NCBI GenBank assembly: GCA_037043455.1
Contig: JAWPHD010003266.1
Location: 1 to 64,000, forward strand
Direction: 5' to 3'
DNA: 64,000 bases
Origin: Cyrtodaria siliqua
Taxonomy: Eukaryota; Mollusca; Bivalvia; Adapedonta; Hiatellidae
Shown here: positions 1-10,356 of the stretch, piece after piece
Numbering within the stretch: position 1 is the first letter of the stretch
Layout: each line of letters begins with the position of its first letter
Notes under the pieces: generated by a model
What the model was told of the DNA's origin: nothing
What the model saw: only the letters and a program-made list of their open reading frames with translations
Database searches by the model: none
Position numbers and translations under genes: made by a program

Positions 1-160
1 ACCATTAAATAAAGTAAACATTAGTCGAACACTGAGCATGTTCCATATTAAACCCAAATACATAATCGTCACCCTACCATTGAAAACCTGTCTTTGACTT
101 CAATAACACAATATCTGAGAAACTATACATTTCTTTAATTAGTGTATATTTGTTTTGTAG

Positions 161-349
161 CGACAGTGTGTGAAACTTCCCTCAGTCGTGACAGACGGAT
201 ACGTGCATATACACGGAAACAATTGTACGGGGGATATGTTACTTATTACATGCAATCATGGATTCACTCTACGTGGTTCAAGCTACTAGGACGTGCCACT
301 CGAATGGTCACTGGTCTGGGGCTGCCCCCAGCATCGTGCATGTTATCAG
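161..349 (+). pseudogene. Decayed sushi (CCP) exon, gene A
   Basis: It aligns along its length with the intact sushi exons at 15426 and 17053: an acceptor 'TTTGTTTTGTAG', then the 'CCCTCAG..GTGACA.ACGGA' block, the 'GGTTCA..TAC.AGGACGTGCCA' block and 'TGGTC..CTGGTCTGGGGCTGCC', and a 'CAGGTA' donor. Extra bases near 163-166 and in 'CTCAGTCGTGAC' break the frame, the codon for the second conserved Cys (TCCTGC in the others) reads TACATGC here, and the C-terminal Cys region is scrambled. I read it as a dead duplicate; because all sushi exons are phase 1 on both sides, skipping it would not hurt the frame. Confidence 0.7.
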
Positions 350-789
350 GTATAGTGTCATTAACAATGCTCTAATAAATAGATACAACTTATTTGATCA
401 ACGAGGCTTGTCTCCAGATTCCTTTTAGAATGACGTTACTATGTGTTGGAGTAAGTGAAATATGTACTTGCAAAAGTGTTGCTTACATGCTAAAAATAGA
501 TCCGGTAATCTGAAAATGGTTTCCGTAATGGACTTTAGTTAAGAATGAGATATTAAAACGAAATTTGTGTATTAGTAGGCGTCCCGTCTAGCAGTAAAAA
601 AGCTTATTTCGCGGGATTGATGGCATTTTTTTAATTTAAGTAGAGTGTTTCATTGATCCAATGATAACTATTGAAGTGTTCCGAACACCGTAGGGACGGA
701 TGCTATTGCATTTAGGCCATTTAATGTCATAAAGTAGGTCAAGATTAACCAAGGACAAAATACGGATACTTTAGTGTCCGCCTGAATAA
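350..789. other. Intronic stretch, nothing recognised
   Basis: AT-rich sequence with no supported exon, RNA or repeat. Confidence 0.4.
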
Positions 790-1650
790 CTGTATTTTAA
801 TCCAGATTTACCAAACTGGACACACTACATATGGACAAAATATCTCTGTCTAGTTGATACCAACTTGATTGAACAAGTATCCCTGGAGTTATTTGCCCCT
901 TAACTGATGAACATTGTTGAAATTGACCGATTTGCTCCTCAATAACTCCGGTAATTGTAATTAAATTATTCTAACTTGGAAACAATTCATATGGACAAAA
1001 TATCTCGGCTCCGATAGCCCATCCAAGTCGCACCGATAACCATAGAGTTATCACAGCTGTTATTGGTGAATTTTTCTATTTGACAATGACGTTTTTCCTC
1101 CAATACTTTAATACATTAATATTTTTTTACCAAACTTCGAAAAAATGCTTATGGCTAAACTATCTCGGTCAAATGCTATATCCAACCAGATCGCAACAGT
1201 ATTCACCCTGCGCCAGTTCTATCTGCCCTGTGATAACCAGCCAGATCGCTCCAGTAACCCCGGAGGTATCTCCCCTTTTTAGTGAAAATTGTAAAATTGA
1301 CAATGTCTGCTCCATTCTTATGATTTATTAAACTAAACATGGATACAATCCTCATGATTAAAAATCTCAGTCGAGATCGATAACCAACCAGATTACTTCA
1401 TTAACACTGGAGTTTATTGCTCCTTAATTGGTAAATTTGTTGAAATATACACTGTTAGTTCAATAACGAGGTAATTCTAATCCAAATATTATTATCTTTG
1501 ACAAAATGCTTATGAATAAATAAATCTGGATAAATCTTGATAACCAGCCGGATCCAACCATTTTACCCCAGAGTTATTGCCCTTTTTATTTGTTAAAAGT
1601 GTTGAATTTAACGAAGTCCTTTCAACAACTTCAGTAATTTTATTCTAAAT
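790..1650. repeat. Diverged tandem repeat, about 155-200 bp x 5
   Basis: The phrase 'ATATGGACAAAATATCT' or a decayed form recurs near 830, 987, 1148, 1340 and 1508, each time followed by a 'GATA.CCA.CC.GAT' phrase, an 'AGTTATTGCCC' phrase and a 'TTGTTGAAAT' phrase. The units are strongly diverged, so the array is old. Confidence 0.6.
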
Positions 1651-2154
1651 TTAAGTAAATATCCATCATTTCCTTACCGACAGGCGTATTTTCTAACAAT
1701 GTTGCGCTCTTGTTTTCAATATCCGTCGTACGGACCTTCAGTGAGCATTTATGCATACACCTGTAATTAATTAACCCAAGGAGGAATCTTTCATCCATAT
1801 TTAATTAGTAATTAATTGCTGACTTACAGCTGATATGTCAGTCCATCATTCTGTTTCCTTTTATCCATCGTCTGTCTCACTTGCAACATACTTAATCAAA
1901 ACTCAAAAGCTGAAGCTGACTGGGGGCGTTTACACCAATGCTTCGCTTGAATTAAAACTACGACCATCATACACACTACGCAAATGGGGTATCGAATATT
2001 TGTCAGAAATAAAAAGTGACAGCTCAAAAACAATAATCACTTCAGTCGGGTTCCACCAAATCAGGCATCAAAATACAAAATAGATCAACCGAATGTGTAA
2101 GCCATTAATGGCATCAAAGGCATTACAAGTAACCGTTGTGTAGCTAGCTAAATG
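1651..2154. other. Intronic stretch, no supported gene
   Basis: An 82-codon open stretch at 1835-2083 has no recognisable domain and no paired splice context, so I do not call it a gene. Confidence 0.35.
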
Positions 2155-2475
2155 ATCAACATTGATAATAGAGAACATACATGGCAGCATTGATCATTAG
2201 AGCAACATAACATGGGCAGCATTGATCATCCTCCCCCCTCACGCTCCCGCTAACATAACATGGGCAGCATTTATCATTAGAACATAACATGGGCAGCATT
2301 GATCATTAGAGAAATAACATGGGGCAGCATTGATCATTAGAGAACATAACATGGGCAGCATTGATCATTAGAGAACATAACATGGGCAGCATTGATCATT
2401 AGAGAACATAACATGGGCAGCATTGATCATTAGAGAACATAACATGGGCAGCATTGATCATTAGAGAACATAAGA
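2155..2475. repeat. Minisatellite, about 31 bp unit, 8-9 copies
   Basis: The unit reads 'AACATAACATGGGCAGCATT' followed by 'GATCATTAGAG'. It is interrupted once near 2229-2250 by a C-rich insert. Every unit carries a TGATCA palindrome. Confidence 0.9.
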
Positions 2476-3880
2476 AGAGTTGTCTGAGAACAGTGCAGCT
2501 CGCCATTTCCATTCTTCAGAGAACAACACCTTATACACAAGACTTACCATCATAAAAACGAGGCATTACTCTTTATACGAAATACCGATGCGCAAAGCTA
2601 TGTACTATGTATACTATCAAAACACAGAAAACTGAGGGAGAAATGAGGAAATATAATGTTTGGAGAGAGGTGGGATAATTGATAGTGCAACGCAACTCCC
2701 TTTAACACCAATCAATACGTTTGAGAAGGTGTGGGGTGAATTGGAGGGGATGAGCTGAGCATCGATATACATGTAATTTCGAAGGTTACATGTACATGTT
2801 ATTGTTGATGGTTGATGGGTAGGGCGATGCTAGAGGTGGGCAGTTACATTATTCACTATAATTACGGTGTAAGAATAAACAACACAGAAATATGCGAGCA
2901 GTACTTTTATTTATCTAATAATGGTGTTGCTCAAATTATTATAAAGGCCACCGCCTAAGAAAAAATAGATATAAAGATACAGTAATTGGAAAAGCCACAA
3001 AGGTAGAAATTAACCGAATAAGTGTATGTGATCATAGTTTCCTCTGTATGGGTTTAAAAGATAAAGTGATCAGAATTTAAAAAAATAATTTAGTAGAGAT
3101 TTTACATTAGGCATGTAATCTTTAAACAGAAAAGTCATGTCATTGTATTTCCCGCCTATCAACTATTCTTATAATCTTCAGGAGACTAGCTGTTCTTGTC
3201 TTATGCCTGTTAAAAACATTTGGCATTTTACCTCACAAGATTTAGATCTTATGTAAAATAGTGATGCCATGCTAAGATAAGTGGATTTAGCAAATATTTT
3301 TTTCTTTGTGAACATATTGTATGCTTATGTAATCATGATGCTACAAATGCTAAGCAATTGATGATGAGTTAATATCGCGGCAAATTATAAATTACTAATT
3401 CGACAATCTATGTCATATGTTATTAATTATGAATAGGCAATTCAGTGCAATCAGTACTTTGAATACATTATCAGAGTGCCGATATATGACGATTTCGTTA
3501 AACATGTATTTTTAAATTAAGTTTGAAATCAAAGTATTGTTGACATGAAAATATTTAGCTTTACTTTTGCATATTATAATGTAATATTTGATAACGTAAT
3601 TTCTGTTTTACATTACTTTCGGTACTTTGATTTTTTTTGTTTATTTATCATACATGTAACTACAGTTTTTGATAGAATAGTTCACTATGTATAACCATTC
3701 TGCTAAACATGTCAATTTTAATGATATTGAATGTTATCTTAATCCCTCAAAACCATCATTCATTATGCGTATACAGCAATAGAATGAAGATTTTTGCACT
3801 TATTTGACCTTTCATCTCCATTTTAAGTTCTATTCATCTGACATTATGTAACGTATTTTATCTCATAACATCATGAACAT
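2476..3880. other. AT-rich intronic stretch, nothing recognised
   Basis: No open frame of note, no conserved motif and no tandem structure beyond simple AT-rich sequence. Confidence 0.4.
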
Positions 3881-4261
3881 TGCTTTTGGGAATTTAATAA
3901 AGCCATGACTTATTTCTTGTAATGCACAAGTGTCTTACAGATGAAAAGGAGGATCGAATCACTGTTTTTGTGTACATAAAAAAGTTTATTCCCAATTGTT
4001 TACATTGGTATATCATACGATACGTTCAGACACCTTGGATATTTATCATTGTTTGAAATTTTACTTTATAAAATGCGTTTATTAACGTATAATTTGGTTT
4101 AAGGTGTCGTATTATTTTCCTTGCGAACGCGTTACAGCCGCGTAACGTATCTGACGTCATGAAAACAACAAAACGACGTCATGATTTCTCTTACCACCGT
4201 ATTCAAATAAATTGACAACATTAAAGTGAAAATATCACGGCGTAGGTCTGTTATGTGATAA

Positions 4262-4496
4262 TTAGTGTTTGCCCTACTTTTTCCTCCAATCAGACGGTGA
4301 GGAATTTTAAAAAAATGGCGAACTTATTCATGTAAATTTCTAACGATCACCAATTTTAACCATTTAATCATTAAGTAATCGTTTACTAAATGGCACGCGC
4401 TTGTTTAATCACAAGAAGGCGTATTTAGTAAAAGCGCGAACGTGTTAAGACGCGTGGTTTCGTAGAAGCGCGGGGAAAAAGTAGGGCAAACACTAA
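4262..4496. mobile_element. MITE with about 22-bp terminal inverted repeats
   Basis: The left end 'TTAGTGTTTGCCCTACTTTT' is matched by the right end 'AAAAGTAGGGCAAACACTAA'. The related repeat at 32870 lacks the insert, which supports a real insertion. No coding capacity; superfamily not determined. Confidence 0.8.
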
Positions 4497-4497
4497 G

Positions 4498-4752
4498 TCA
4501 GTTAGAGGCTAAGAAGTGAAATTTTAACAATTAAGAAACTACGGTCAGTCGCTGCGCTCCTTCCCTTAGGGTTTCTTAATTGTTAAAATATCACTTCATA
4601 GCCTCTAACTAATACATAGAATCTTACATTTGTGACTGTGTATGAGTTAGAGGCTAAGAAGTGAAATTTTAACAATTAAGAAACCCCGGTCAGTCGCTGC
4701 GCTCCTTCCCTAAGTGTTTCTTAGTTGTTAAAATTTCACTTCCTAGCCTCTA
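4498..4752. repeat. Two tandem copies of a hairpin element
   Basis: 'GTTAGAGGCTAAGAAGTGAA' at 4501 pairs with its inverse ending near 4606, and the same hairpin recurs at 4645-4752. The loop reads 'CGGTCAGTCGCTGCGCTCC'. The 35-bp spacer 'TAATACATAGAATCTTACAT..' also follows both copies, so the hairpin and its flank were duplicated together. Confidence 0.85.
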
Positions 4753-5039
4753 ACTAATACATAGAATCTTACATTTGTGACTGTGTATTATTGATTTTAA
4801 TAAATTCGTTAGATAAAAGGATAGGATACTCGGCAGAGCCTCGTATCCTATAATTTCATCCAACTCTCTATTAAAATCAAAAATACAAAGTCACTCGTGT
4901 AAGATCCTCTATTTAGTTCTTACACAGTATCTACACATTTTACAACAGAATGAAAAATGATAATATACTCTAATTAGGGTTGAAAAGGTCATGTTTGCAC
5001 TATTTTGACCTTTGACCTAGTTCTTGAACAAAAACCAAG

Positions 5040-6180
5040 TTGGCATCCACCCCTATCGTGATTCTACTCAAAAATGCCATCATACGGTCTTTTTTTGCCG
5101 GTTGGACTTGTCTACTATATAAGAAGCTTGGGATTTCATTTAGGGTAACTGGGGTCAAGGTCAATGCCACTGTTACTAAAAATAGAAAATATGGTCACCG
5201 GTCAATAACTTCCGTAAAGAATGAGATGTATGAAGCTTATACGGAACGAAAGCTTTGGAGTGCATTTGATGTCAGTATGTTCAAGGTCAAGGTCGCTGTT
5301 AAAAAAAGGAAATAAAAAAGGTTTCCACTCAACAACTTTAGTTACGAATGATATATTGGAACGAAACTAAGTAGTTTATATTGAAAGTAAGCTTCGGATT
5401 TACATTTTAGGTAACTGACGTCAAATTCGATGTATCTAGATATAGAAAAATAGTTCCCGCGTAATAACTTTAGTTATGAATAAGACTTGCTGTGTAGGTT
5501 GCCTACTTGGAAAGGACGTTTGGAATTGCATTCGCTTTGCTGAGATCAAGGGCACTGCTAATACAAAATAGAAAACATGGTTTAGTGGTTAGGAATCGGA
5601 TTTTGGAATGAAACTTGCTGTGTAGGTAGCTTATATAGAAAGGTAGCCTGAGATTGCATTTGAGATCACTGGGGTCAAAGTCACTGTTACTTAAAATAGA
5701 AAAATGTTTCAGCTCAAAAACGTAAGTAAGGAATGACATGTCGGAACGAACTTGTCAACCCTTTCGTGTTTGTGATGTCTTATTTGGCCTTTTATTCATC
5801 TTTAAAGTTCTTCTTCTTTGTTGCGCTGTGTGTTTGCGGTTGACTATCGTCCTTGAATGCTACTTTTCCTGTTCGATTTCTATGTCTATATTTCTGGTCA
5901 ATAACTGTAGTTAGGAATGAGGTGATGGAAAGAAACATGTTAAGGTAGCTTGTATGGGAAGAAAGCTTGGGATTGCATTTGAGGTCAATATGTTCAATGT
6001 CAAAATCGATGTTATTAAAAATAGAAATAATTTCCGCGCTCTAACTTTAGTTAGGAATGATATATTGGAATGAAACTTGCTGTGTTGGTAGCCTATAATG
6101 GAAAGAAGCTCGGGGCTGCATTTGAGGTCACGGGGTTCAATGTCGCTTTGTTTAATACATAAAATAAAGGTATTGGAACG
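5040..6180. repeat. Diverged tandem repeat, about 125-145 bp units
   Basis: Recurring order: 'AAAATAGAAAA', 'AATAACTTTAGTTA.GAATGA', 'TGGAACGAAACT', 'TAGGTAGC.TATAT', 'AAGCTTGGGATT.CATTTGAGGTCA', 'GTCAAGGTC'. At least seven units, interrupted at 5755-5890 by a Penelope-like tail fragment. This kind of 'TCAAGGTCA' repeat is common in bivalve DNA. Confidence 0.65.
5755..5890 (+). mobile_element. Penelope-like element tail fragment
   Basis: 'CCCTTTCGTGTTTGTGATGT' through 'GTCCTTGAATGCTACTTTTC' matches the end of the tails at 9040-9320 and 54770-55010. Confidence 0.55.
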
Positions 6181-6198
6181 AAAATGAGAAATGCTTTT

Positions 6199-6560
6199 AA
6201 AATATAAAATTAATTTGAGAACTCTTCTACGACAAGGATTATCCAATCTGACGTCTATGGTGACGTGATTTTCAAACTTCGTAAAATACTTGGTCATAAA
6301 AACGTTCATACAATCTGTATCAAATCTGTGAAAAAGTTTATCAAAAGAGGTTATGATCCTATCATTTTGCAACTCACTGTATATTTAGTGGTTGACCCAT
6401 TTACAGTTTGCCACTATGCTTATCTCTTTGATTGTGAGATGACCGGACAGATTGTGAAACATATGATGACGTCTAAATAAATCCTCAGAGGACGATTATC
6501 TTCAATCTTGTCTTGTCTTACCCTTACTGGCTTATTCTCTTGTTATTCTTGGTTTCTGCC
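6199..6560 (+). mobile_element. Penelope-like element, C-terminal coding fragment and 3' tail
   Basis: Translation gives 'KLRKILGHKNVHTI', 'KKFIKRGYDPIIL' and 'VVDPFTVCHYAYLFDC', the C-terminal part of a Penelope-like reverse transcriptase ORF that recurs at 26893, 27420 and 29430. It is followed by the shared tail 'TTATTCTCTTGTTATTCTTG'. A 5'-truncated, inactive copy. Confidence 0.7.
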
Positions 6561-6564
6561 AAAA

Positions 6565-6740
6565 AAGAGTATGATAATGGACCTTTGGAAACGGCCGAGT
6601 ACAACACATACGAAATATTGCAGTCTCGGTTTGATTGAGACTGTTCATGAGCGGTAGTGAAATATGCTAGCTACCGCTAACGCCCTCTAGCCCCGGGTTG
6701 AGCAGAACTCATTGAGTATTTGTTTTTGGATTTCTGTGCT
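6565..6740 (+). repeat. Dispersed repeat ('AGTCTCGGTTTGATTGAGAC' family)
   Basis: A block with 'ACGAAATATTGCAGTCTCGG', 'GACTGTTCATGAGCGGTAGT' and 'CGCCCTCTAGCCCC' recurs at 11345-11475 (reverse), 21400-21545, and in diverged form near 9770 (reverse), 19135, 19380 and 33540. Class unknown; it often sits beside Penelope-like tails. Confidence 0.6.
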
Positions 6741-6774
6741 GTTCGCGGCGGGTATTTCACTACTTACACTGTAT

Positions 6775-7080
6775 CGCTTTATTGGAATGAAAACAGGCTA
6801 AGAGTTAAGTTTGGTGCATCCTAGAACCTGGTTTATACCCCCAGTGGTGTTTTTGGCCACTGACAGTTTCAAGGTAGCTCTATTGTCAATCCTTTTATAT
6901 ATGTGATGTCATCTCTCTTGCTTTTTATTAATCTTTCTAAGTGTTGTTTGTTTCTGTACACAGTACTGATCGAGGGGTCAGCGCAAAACTATTGAAACTC
7001 CAGGAATAGGTTGGTGGTCTGCCTTCACCATTCAAACTCAACCGTCATACAACAGCCTACAAATGACGTTAAACAACAAA
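6775..7080 (+). mobile_element. Penelope-like element tail fragment
   Basis: It carries 'TTTGGTGCATCCTAGAACCT' and 'GGCCACTGACAGTTTCAAGG', matching the tails at 9040, 29890 and 54770. The last 110 bp ('GGTTGGTGGTCTGCC.TCACC..') are of unknown class. Confidence 0.55.
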
Positions 7081-7355
7081 CAAATTAAAAGTAGCATTTA
7101 GGTGTAAACAAAACAAATAACTCGGAACTGTACAGTTCAGGCGCATTTATTTCGCCGGCATGTGTTATCAATTATACTTTAATTAATTTCCTATAGTGTG
7201 AACTTGCTCTTGCGATTCTTGTTCAAACTACATTTAGTTTAACACCCATTTTGCAATCCAATCATATTCCAATTAGATCGACTAAATTTTCAAATTTAGT
7301 AACTTATCTCATTAAAGCTCCGATTATGTCTCTATTTTATTACAGGTAAGTGTAA

Positions 7356-7932
7356 AGCCCGGTACACACGGTAAGATTTATCTTATAAGATATGTCTTGT
7401 GAGACAAATTGCATCGTGTGTACAGGGGCTTAAGATACAATTTATGACCTGAAAGATGTCTTCCAGAAATAGAACATGCTCTATTTCCATAAGACAAGAT
7501 CAAAAGCGCCGCCATTCAACCGCACATGGTGACACTGTGGCCAAGGTGTACTGCGTTCCAGATTTGACATAAACTTCGCAGCATAGAGTCTACATGCATT
7601 GTAGATTTGTACACGCGGGTATTTTAGTTCATACATAGCAACATGGCAGGAAACTGGACGAATGATAACATTGATGAATTGCTGGGATATTATGAGGAAG
7701 AGGAAGTTTTGTGGACAGTCACGCACAAAGACTACGACAAGAAAGATGTATGACAAGGCGCTTTCATTCGTTTACCTTCTGGAAAGATCCAGTATGCACT
7801 TACTTGAAAGTCACCAGAAAATCCCATAAAATTAATCTCACCGTGTGTAAAGGCAATCTCATAAAATAGATTGTATCAGATTTGTCTTATAAGATTTGTC
7901 CTATGAGATAATCTTACCGTGTGTACCGGGCT
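7356..7932 (+). mobile_element. PIF/Harbinger-type non-autonomous transposon
   Basis: The ends are inverted repeats: 'AGCCCGGTACACACGGTAAG' on the left and its complement 'CTTACCGTGTGTACCGGGCT' on the right. A TAA trinucleotide flanks both sides (7353-7355 and 7933-7935), the target-site type typical of PIF/Harbinger. Length is 577 bp. Inside lies a short ORF that starts like a MADF/Myb-like protein of such elements. The transposase is absent. Confidence 0.85.
7643..7753 (+). pseudogene. Truncated MADF-like ORF inside the Harbinger-type element
   Basis: ATG at 7643 opens 36 codons to TGA at 7751. The protein begins 'MAGNWTNDNIDELLGYYEEE' and continues with 'LWTVTHKDYDKK', resembling the first helix of MADF domains (acidic stretch, then LW, then H..Y..K). 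The rest of the domain is missing. In intact Harbinger elements a Myb/MADF-like protein accompanies the transposase; here only the start survives. The family call rests on motif resemblance alone. Confidence 0.45.
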
Positions 7933-7935
7933 TAA

Positions 7936-9039
7936 CAGAGTCAAGTGTATTTGTCACTAATTCCTCGTGATCTCAAAGTAAAGCGGAGTTATTTGTTTAG
8001 TGTCCGTTGAAGCAAATTATAAATTGTATTTAATGGGTAAAACGGGTAAACAACTTAAACTTTATTAGTCGGATAAATTAATGGTTAATGGATGTAACGG
8101 CAGTCAGAGTTTCTATGCATTGTTCTAAAGTCTTTAAATATAAATTCTTTTCAAACACAATCTTGATAATGGTAATAACATGTGATAAAATGCCTTTGAT
8201 AGAACATAATAATTATAACTGTTCCACTGAAATATATATATTCATTCTCTAAATGAAGTATGTATGTTTGTTTGAACTCTTCTCTGAAATATTGTGTATT
8301 GTATTCCGCCTTGTTTAGGCAATACACATTACATTTTATGCCAAATAAAAATATTGAATTGAATATTGAATTGAATGTTATTACTGAGTGTGATCATTAT
8401 TGCATTTAGTGTTCAAGGCTCATTGCGAATGCGTCATAATACGATGGTAAAAATGTTCATTTGCATACCAGTGCTATCGTTCATTGAATTGTTGACCTTT
8501 AGGTTAACCACTAAGTTAGTGTTTATTAAAAACCCAACACACGCTCCCTACGGTCGCTACATTTGAGTTTCTATTTTGTTAACATTCCACTTAATAAAGA
8601 CAATTTACTTAACATTAGTTTAGTTGATTATCGTGTTTGTTTACATTAGTCTAACTTCGTTTGGATTACTTGATTTTATATATACATTGATGATTGAACT
8701 AAACGTCACTCAACACTTCCATTTTGCAGAACATAATTTCTTTCCACGCCAAACAAATAGGCAAAGTGTAGGAAATATTAATTATGAAACAGATCTGGCG
8801 ATAAGCCTCATTTTAATACAAAGTTCGTGTCGGCGTGAAACTTCGACTTCTCCCGATATAGTTAACACAGCCGTTATTAACAGCATTGTGTTAAATTTCG
8901 TTGGTTGATAGAGGCCCATAAAGCATTTTATAAATGAAGTTTTGAAGTTTTATTAGTGTTATTACTTACTGGTTCTTTGAGATCATGAAGACCAATCTTT
9001 GTAGGTTAAAGATTAGATCATGGCGGGGATTTCTTTATT
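7936..9039. other. Intronic stretch, no gene seen
   Basis: Around 8285-8375 a 'CCAAATAAAAATATTGAATT' phrase followed by 'GAATATTGAATTGAAT' looks like the tail of an old retroposon. An open stretch at 8624-8908 has no domain. Otherwise nothing recognised. Confidence 0.35.
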
Positions 9040-9320
9040 TACACTGTCCTGTTTAAGTGGGATGACAGTAGGGTAAGTGTGAGGTTTGGTGCACCCTAGA
9101 ACCGGTTTAAACCCCCAGTGGCCTACTTTGCCACTGACCGTTCCAAGACGGTAGCCCTATTGTCGACCATTTTGTGTTTGTGATGTCGTTTGCATTTATT
9201 ATTGCTTTTGCCTTCTTGTTTGTCTGTTTGCGTGTTTGTTTCTGTGTTTTGTGGTTGACTGTCCTCCTTGAATGCTACTTTCCCTGTCCGATCTTTTTAT
9301 ATGAGCCGCAACACACGAAA
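9040..9320 (+). mobile_element. Penelope-like element tail fragment
   Basis: It carries 'CTGTCCTGTTTAAGTGGGAT', 'GGTAAGTGTGAGGTTTGGTG', 'CCGTTCCAAGACGGTAGCCC' and 'GTCCTCCTTGAATGCTACTT', the same tail that follows the coding fragment at 29430-30150. Confidence 0.65.
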
Positions 9321-10179
9321 ACGTCCCTTCCGACGTTTAAACAACAACGTCATAAAGTAACAATTTATGACGTCGGCCGGTAATCAATTAATTACATATC
9401 ATTTCTCGTCACTTCTGAGTTTTACGTTATTAGGATATCGTACGGAATATGTTTTCTTAATATAAATAGTTGATGCCATAGAAAATGGTAATTGTTTATG
9501 TTTTTTGTTATTATTTAATCAACGACGTCGTCCAAGAAGCCGACGTCAACGTCAAAATTAATGGTTAATACAATCTTTAATTTTCAAATTGAGATAAAAC
9601 CATTTTTAATTAAGATATCAACATAAAATAAGAGATTTTTAAAGAGAAAATCAACATGTTTCATAAACATAAAAAAATATAAAATGTCAAAATGGTGTCT
9701 GAAGGGTCGTTTTCGCATGTTTCGGCTCATATTTCTTTGTGACTTTTAATGGAGAATACCTCTTAAGCCGATGCTAGAGAGCGTGAGAAGTGTTTCAAGC
9801 TATATTACCTCTCATGAACAGACTGAATAAACTCGAGTCTGCTAATTGTCTCTCTTATTTGTGTTAAGCTTTGTCGTTTCCAAGGATCCCCTTTCCAGTA
9901 TTTATTTACACAGATATGATTTTAAGATGCATTACATGTGTTTGTGCATTGGGAAACATATTACTTTTGTTATACCAGCAGCACAAGAGGCTCGCTATAA
10001 ACAACGATTAATCACTTCATAGATCGCCTGAAACGCCGGAAACCGTTTAAGATTATTTAAATTTAATAATTATATAATCAAAATACTGAAATGTTTGCAG
10101 CGTGTGAATGATCTCTAAATACATTCCTTTGACGTCAACAACACTGAGAAAATATAAAGTCCTTATTTCATTTTTTCAG
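9321..10179. other. Intronic stretch before sushi exon 1
   Basis: A reverse, diverged copy of the 19135-type dispersed repeat lies near 9765-9895 ('TACCTCTCATGAACAGACTG'). Nothing else recognised. Confidence 0.4.
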
Positions 10180-10356
10180 CGTGTGGAAGTTCCCTCAGCG
10201 TGACAAACGGACAGGTACATTTATATGCATATGCAGGGCATGCAGTGGGATATGCTAGCTACTCCTGCAACAGTGGATTCGCTTTGAGTGGTTCACATTC
10301 AAGGACGTGTCAATCAACTGGTCAATGGTCAGGAACAGCCCCAACGTGTGTAAAAG
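10180..10356 (+). CDS. Gene A sushi exon 1
   Basis: Acceptor 'TTTTTTCAG', donor 'AAAAG|GTGTGG', phase 1 to 1. The module reads CGSSLSVTNGQ.., ..GYASYSCNSGFALSGS.., RTCQSTGQWSGTAPTCV, giving the four Cys and the Trp of the sushi fold. It is six bases longer than the other repeats (177 against 171 nt), with two extra residues in the hypervariable loop. The usual Pro after the first Cys is absent in this subfamily. Confidence 0.85.

Larger units (their letters stand above)
3881..4870. repeat. Dispersed repeat copy 1 (partner at 32470-33060)
   Basis: The order of blocks 'AATAAAGCCATGACTTATT', 'GCGTAACGTA.CTGA.GTCATG', 'AACAACAAAACGACGTCATG', 'ACATTAAAGTGAAA', 'ATAGAATCTTACA' and 'ACTCGGCA.AGCCTCGTATC' matches 32470-33060. 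This copy is longer because it has been invaded by the inverted-repeat elements at 4262-4752. Confidence 0.7.

Noticed and set aside
1835..2083. 82-codon forward ORF
   Set aside because: No recognisable motif, no splice context that links it to gene A.
8624..8908. 94-codon forward ORF
   Set aside because: AT-rich hydrophobic composition without a domain; likely chance.
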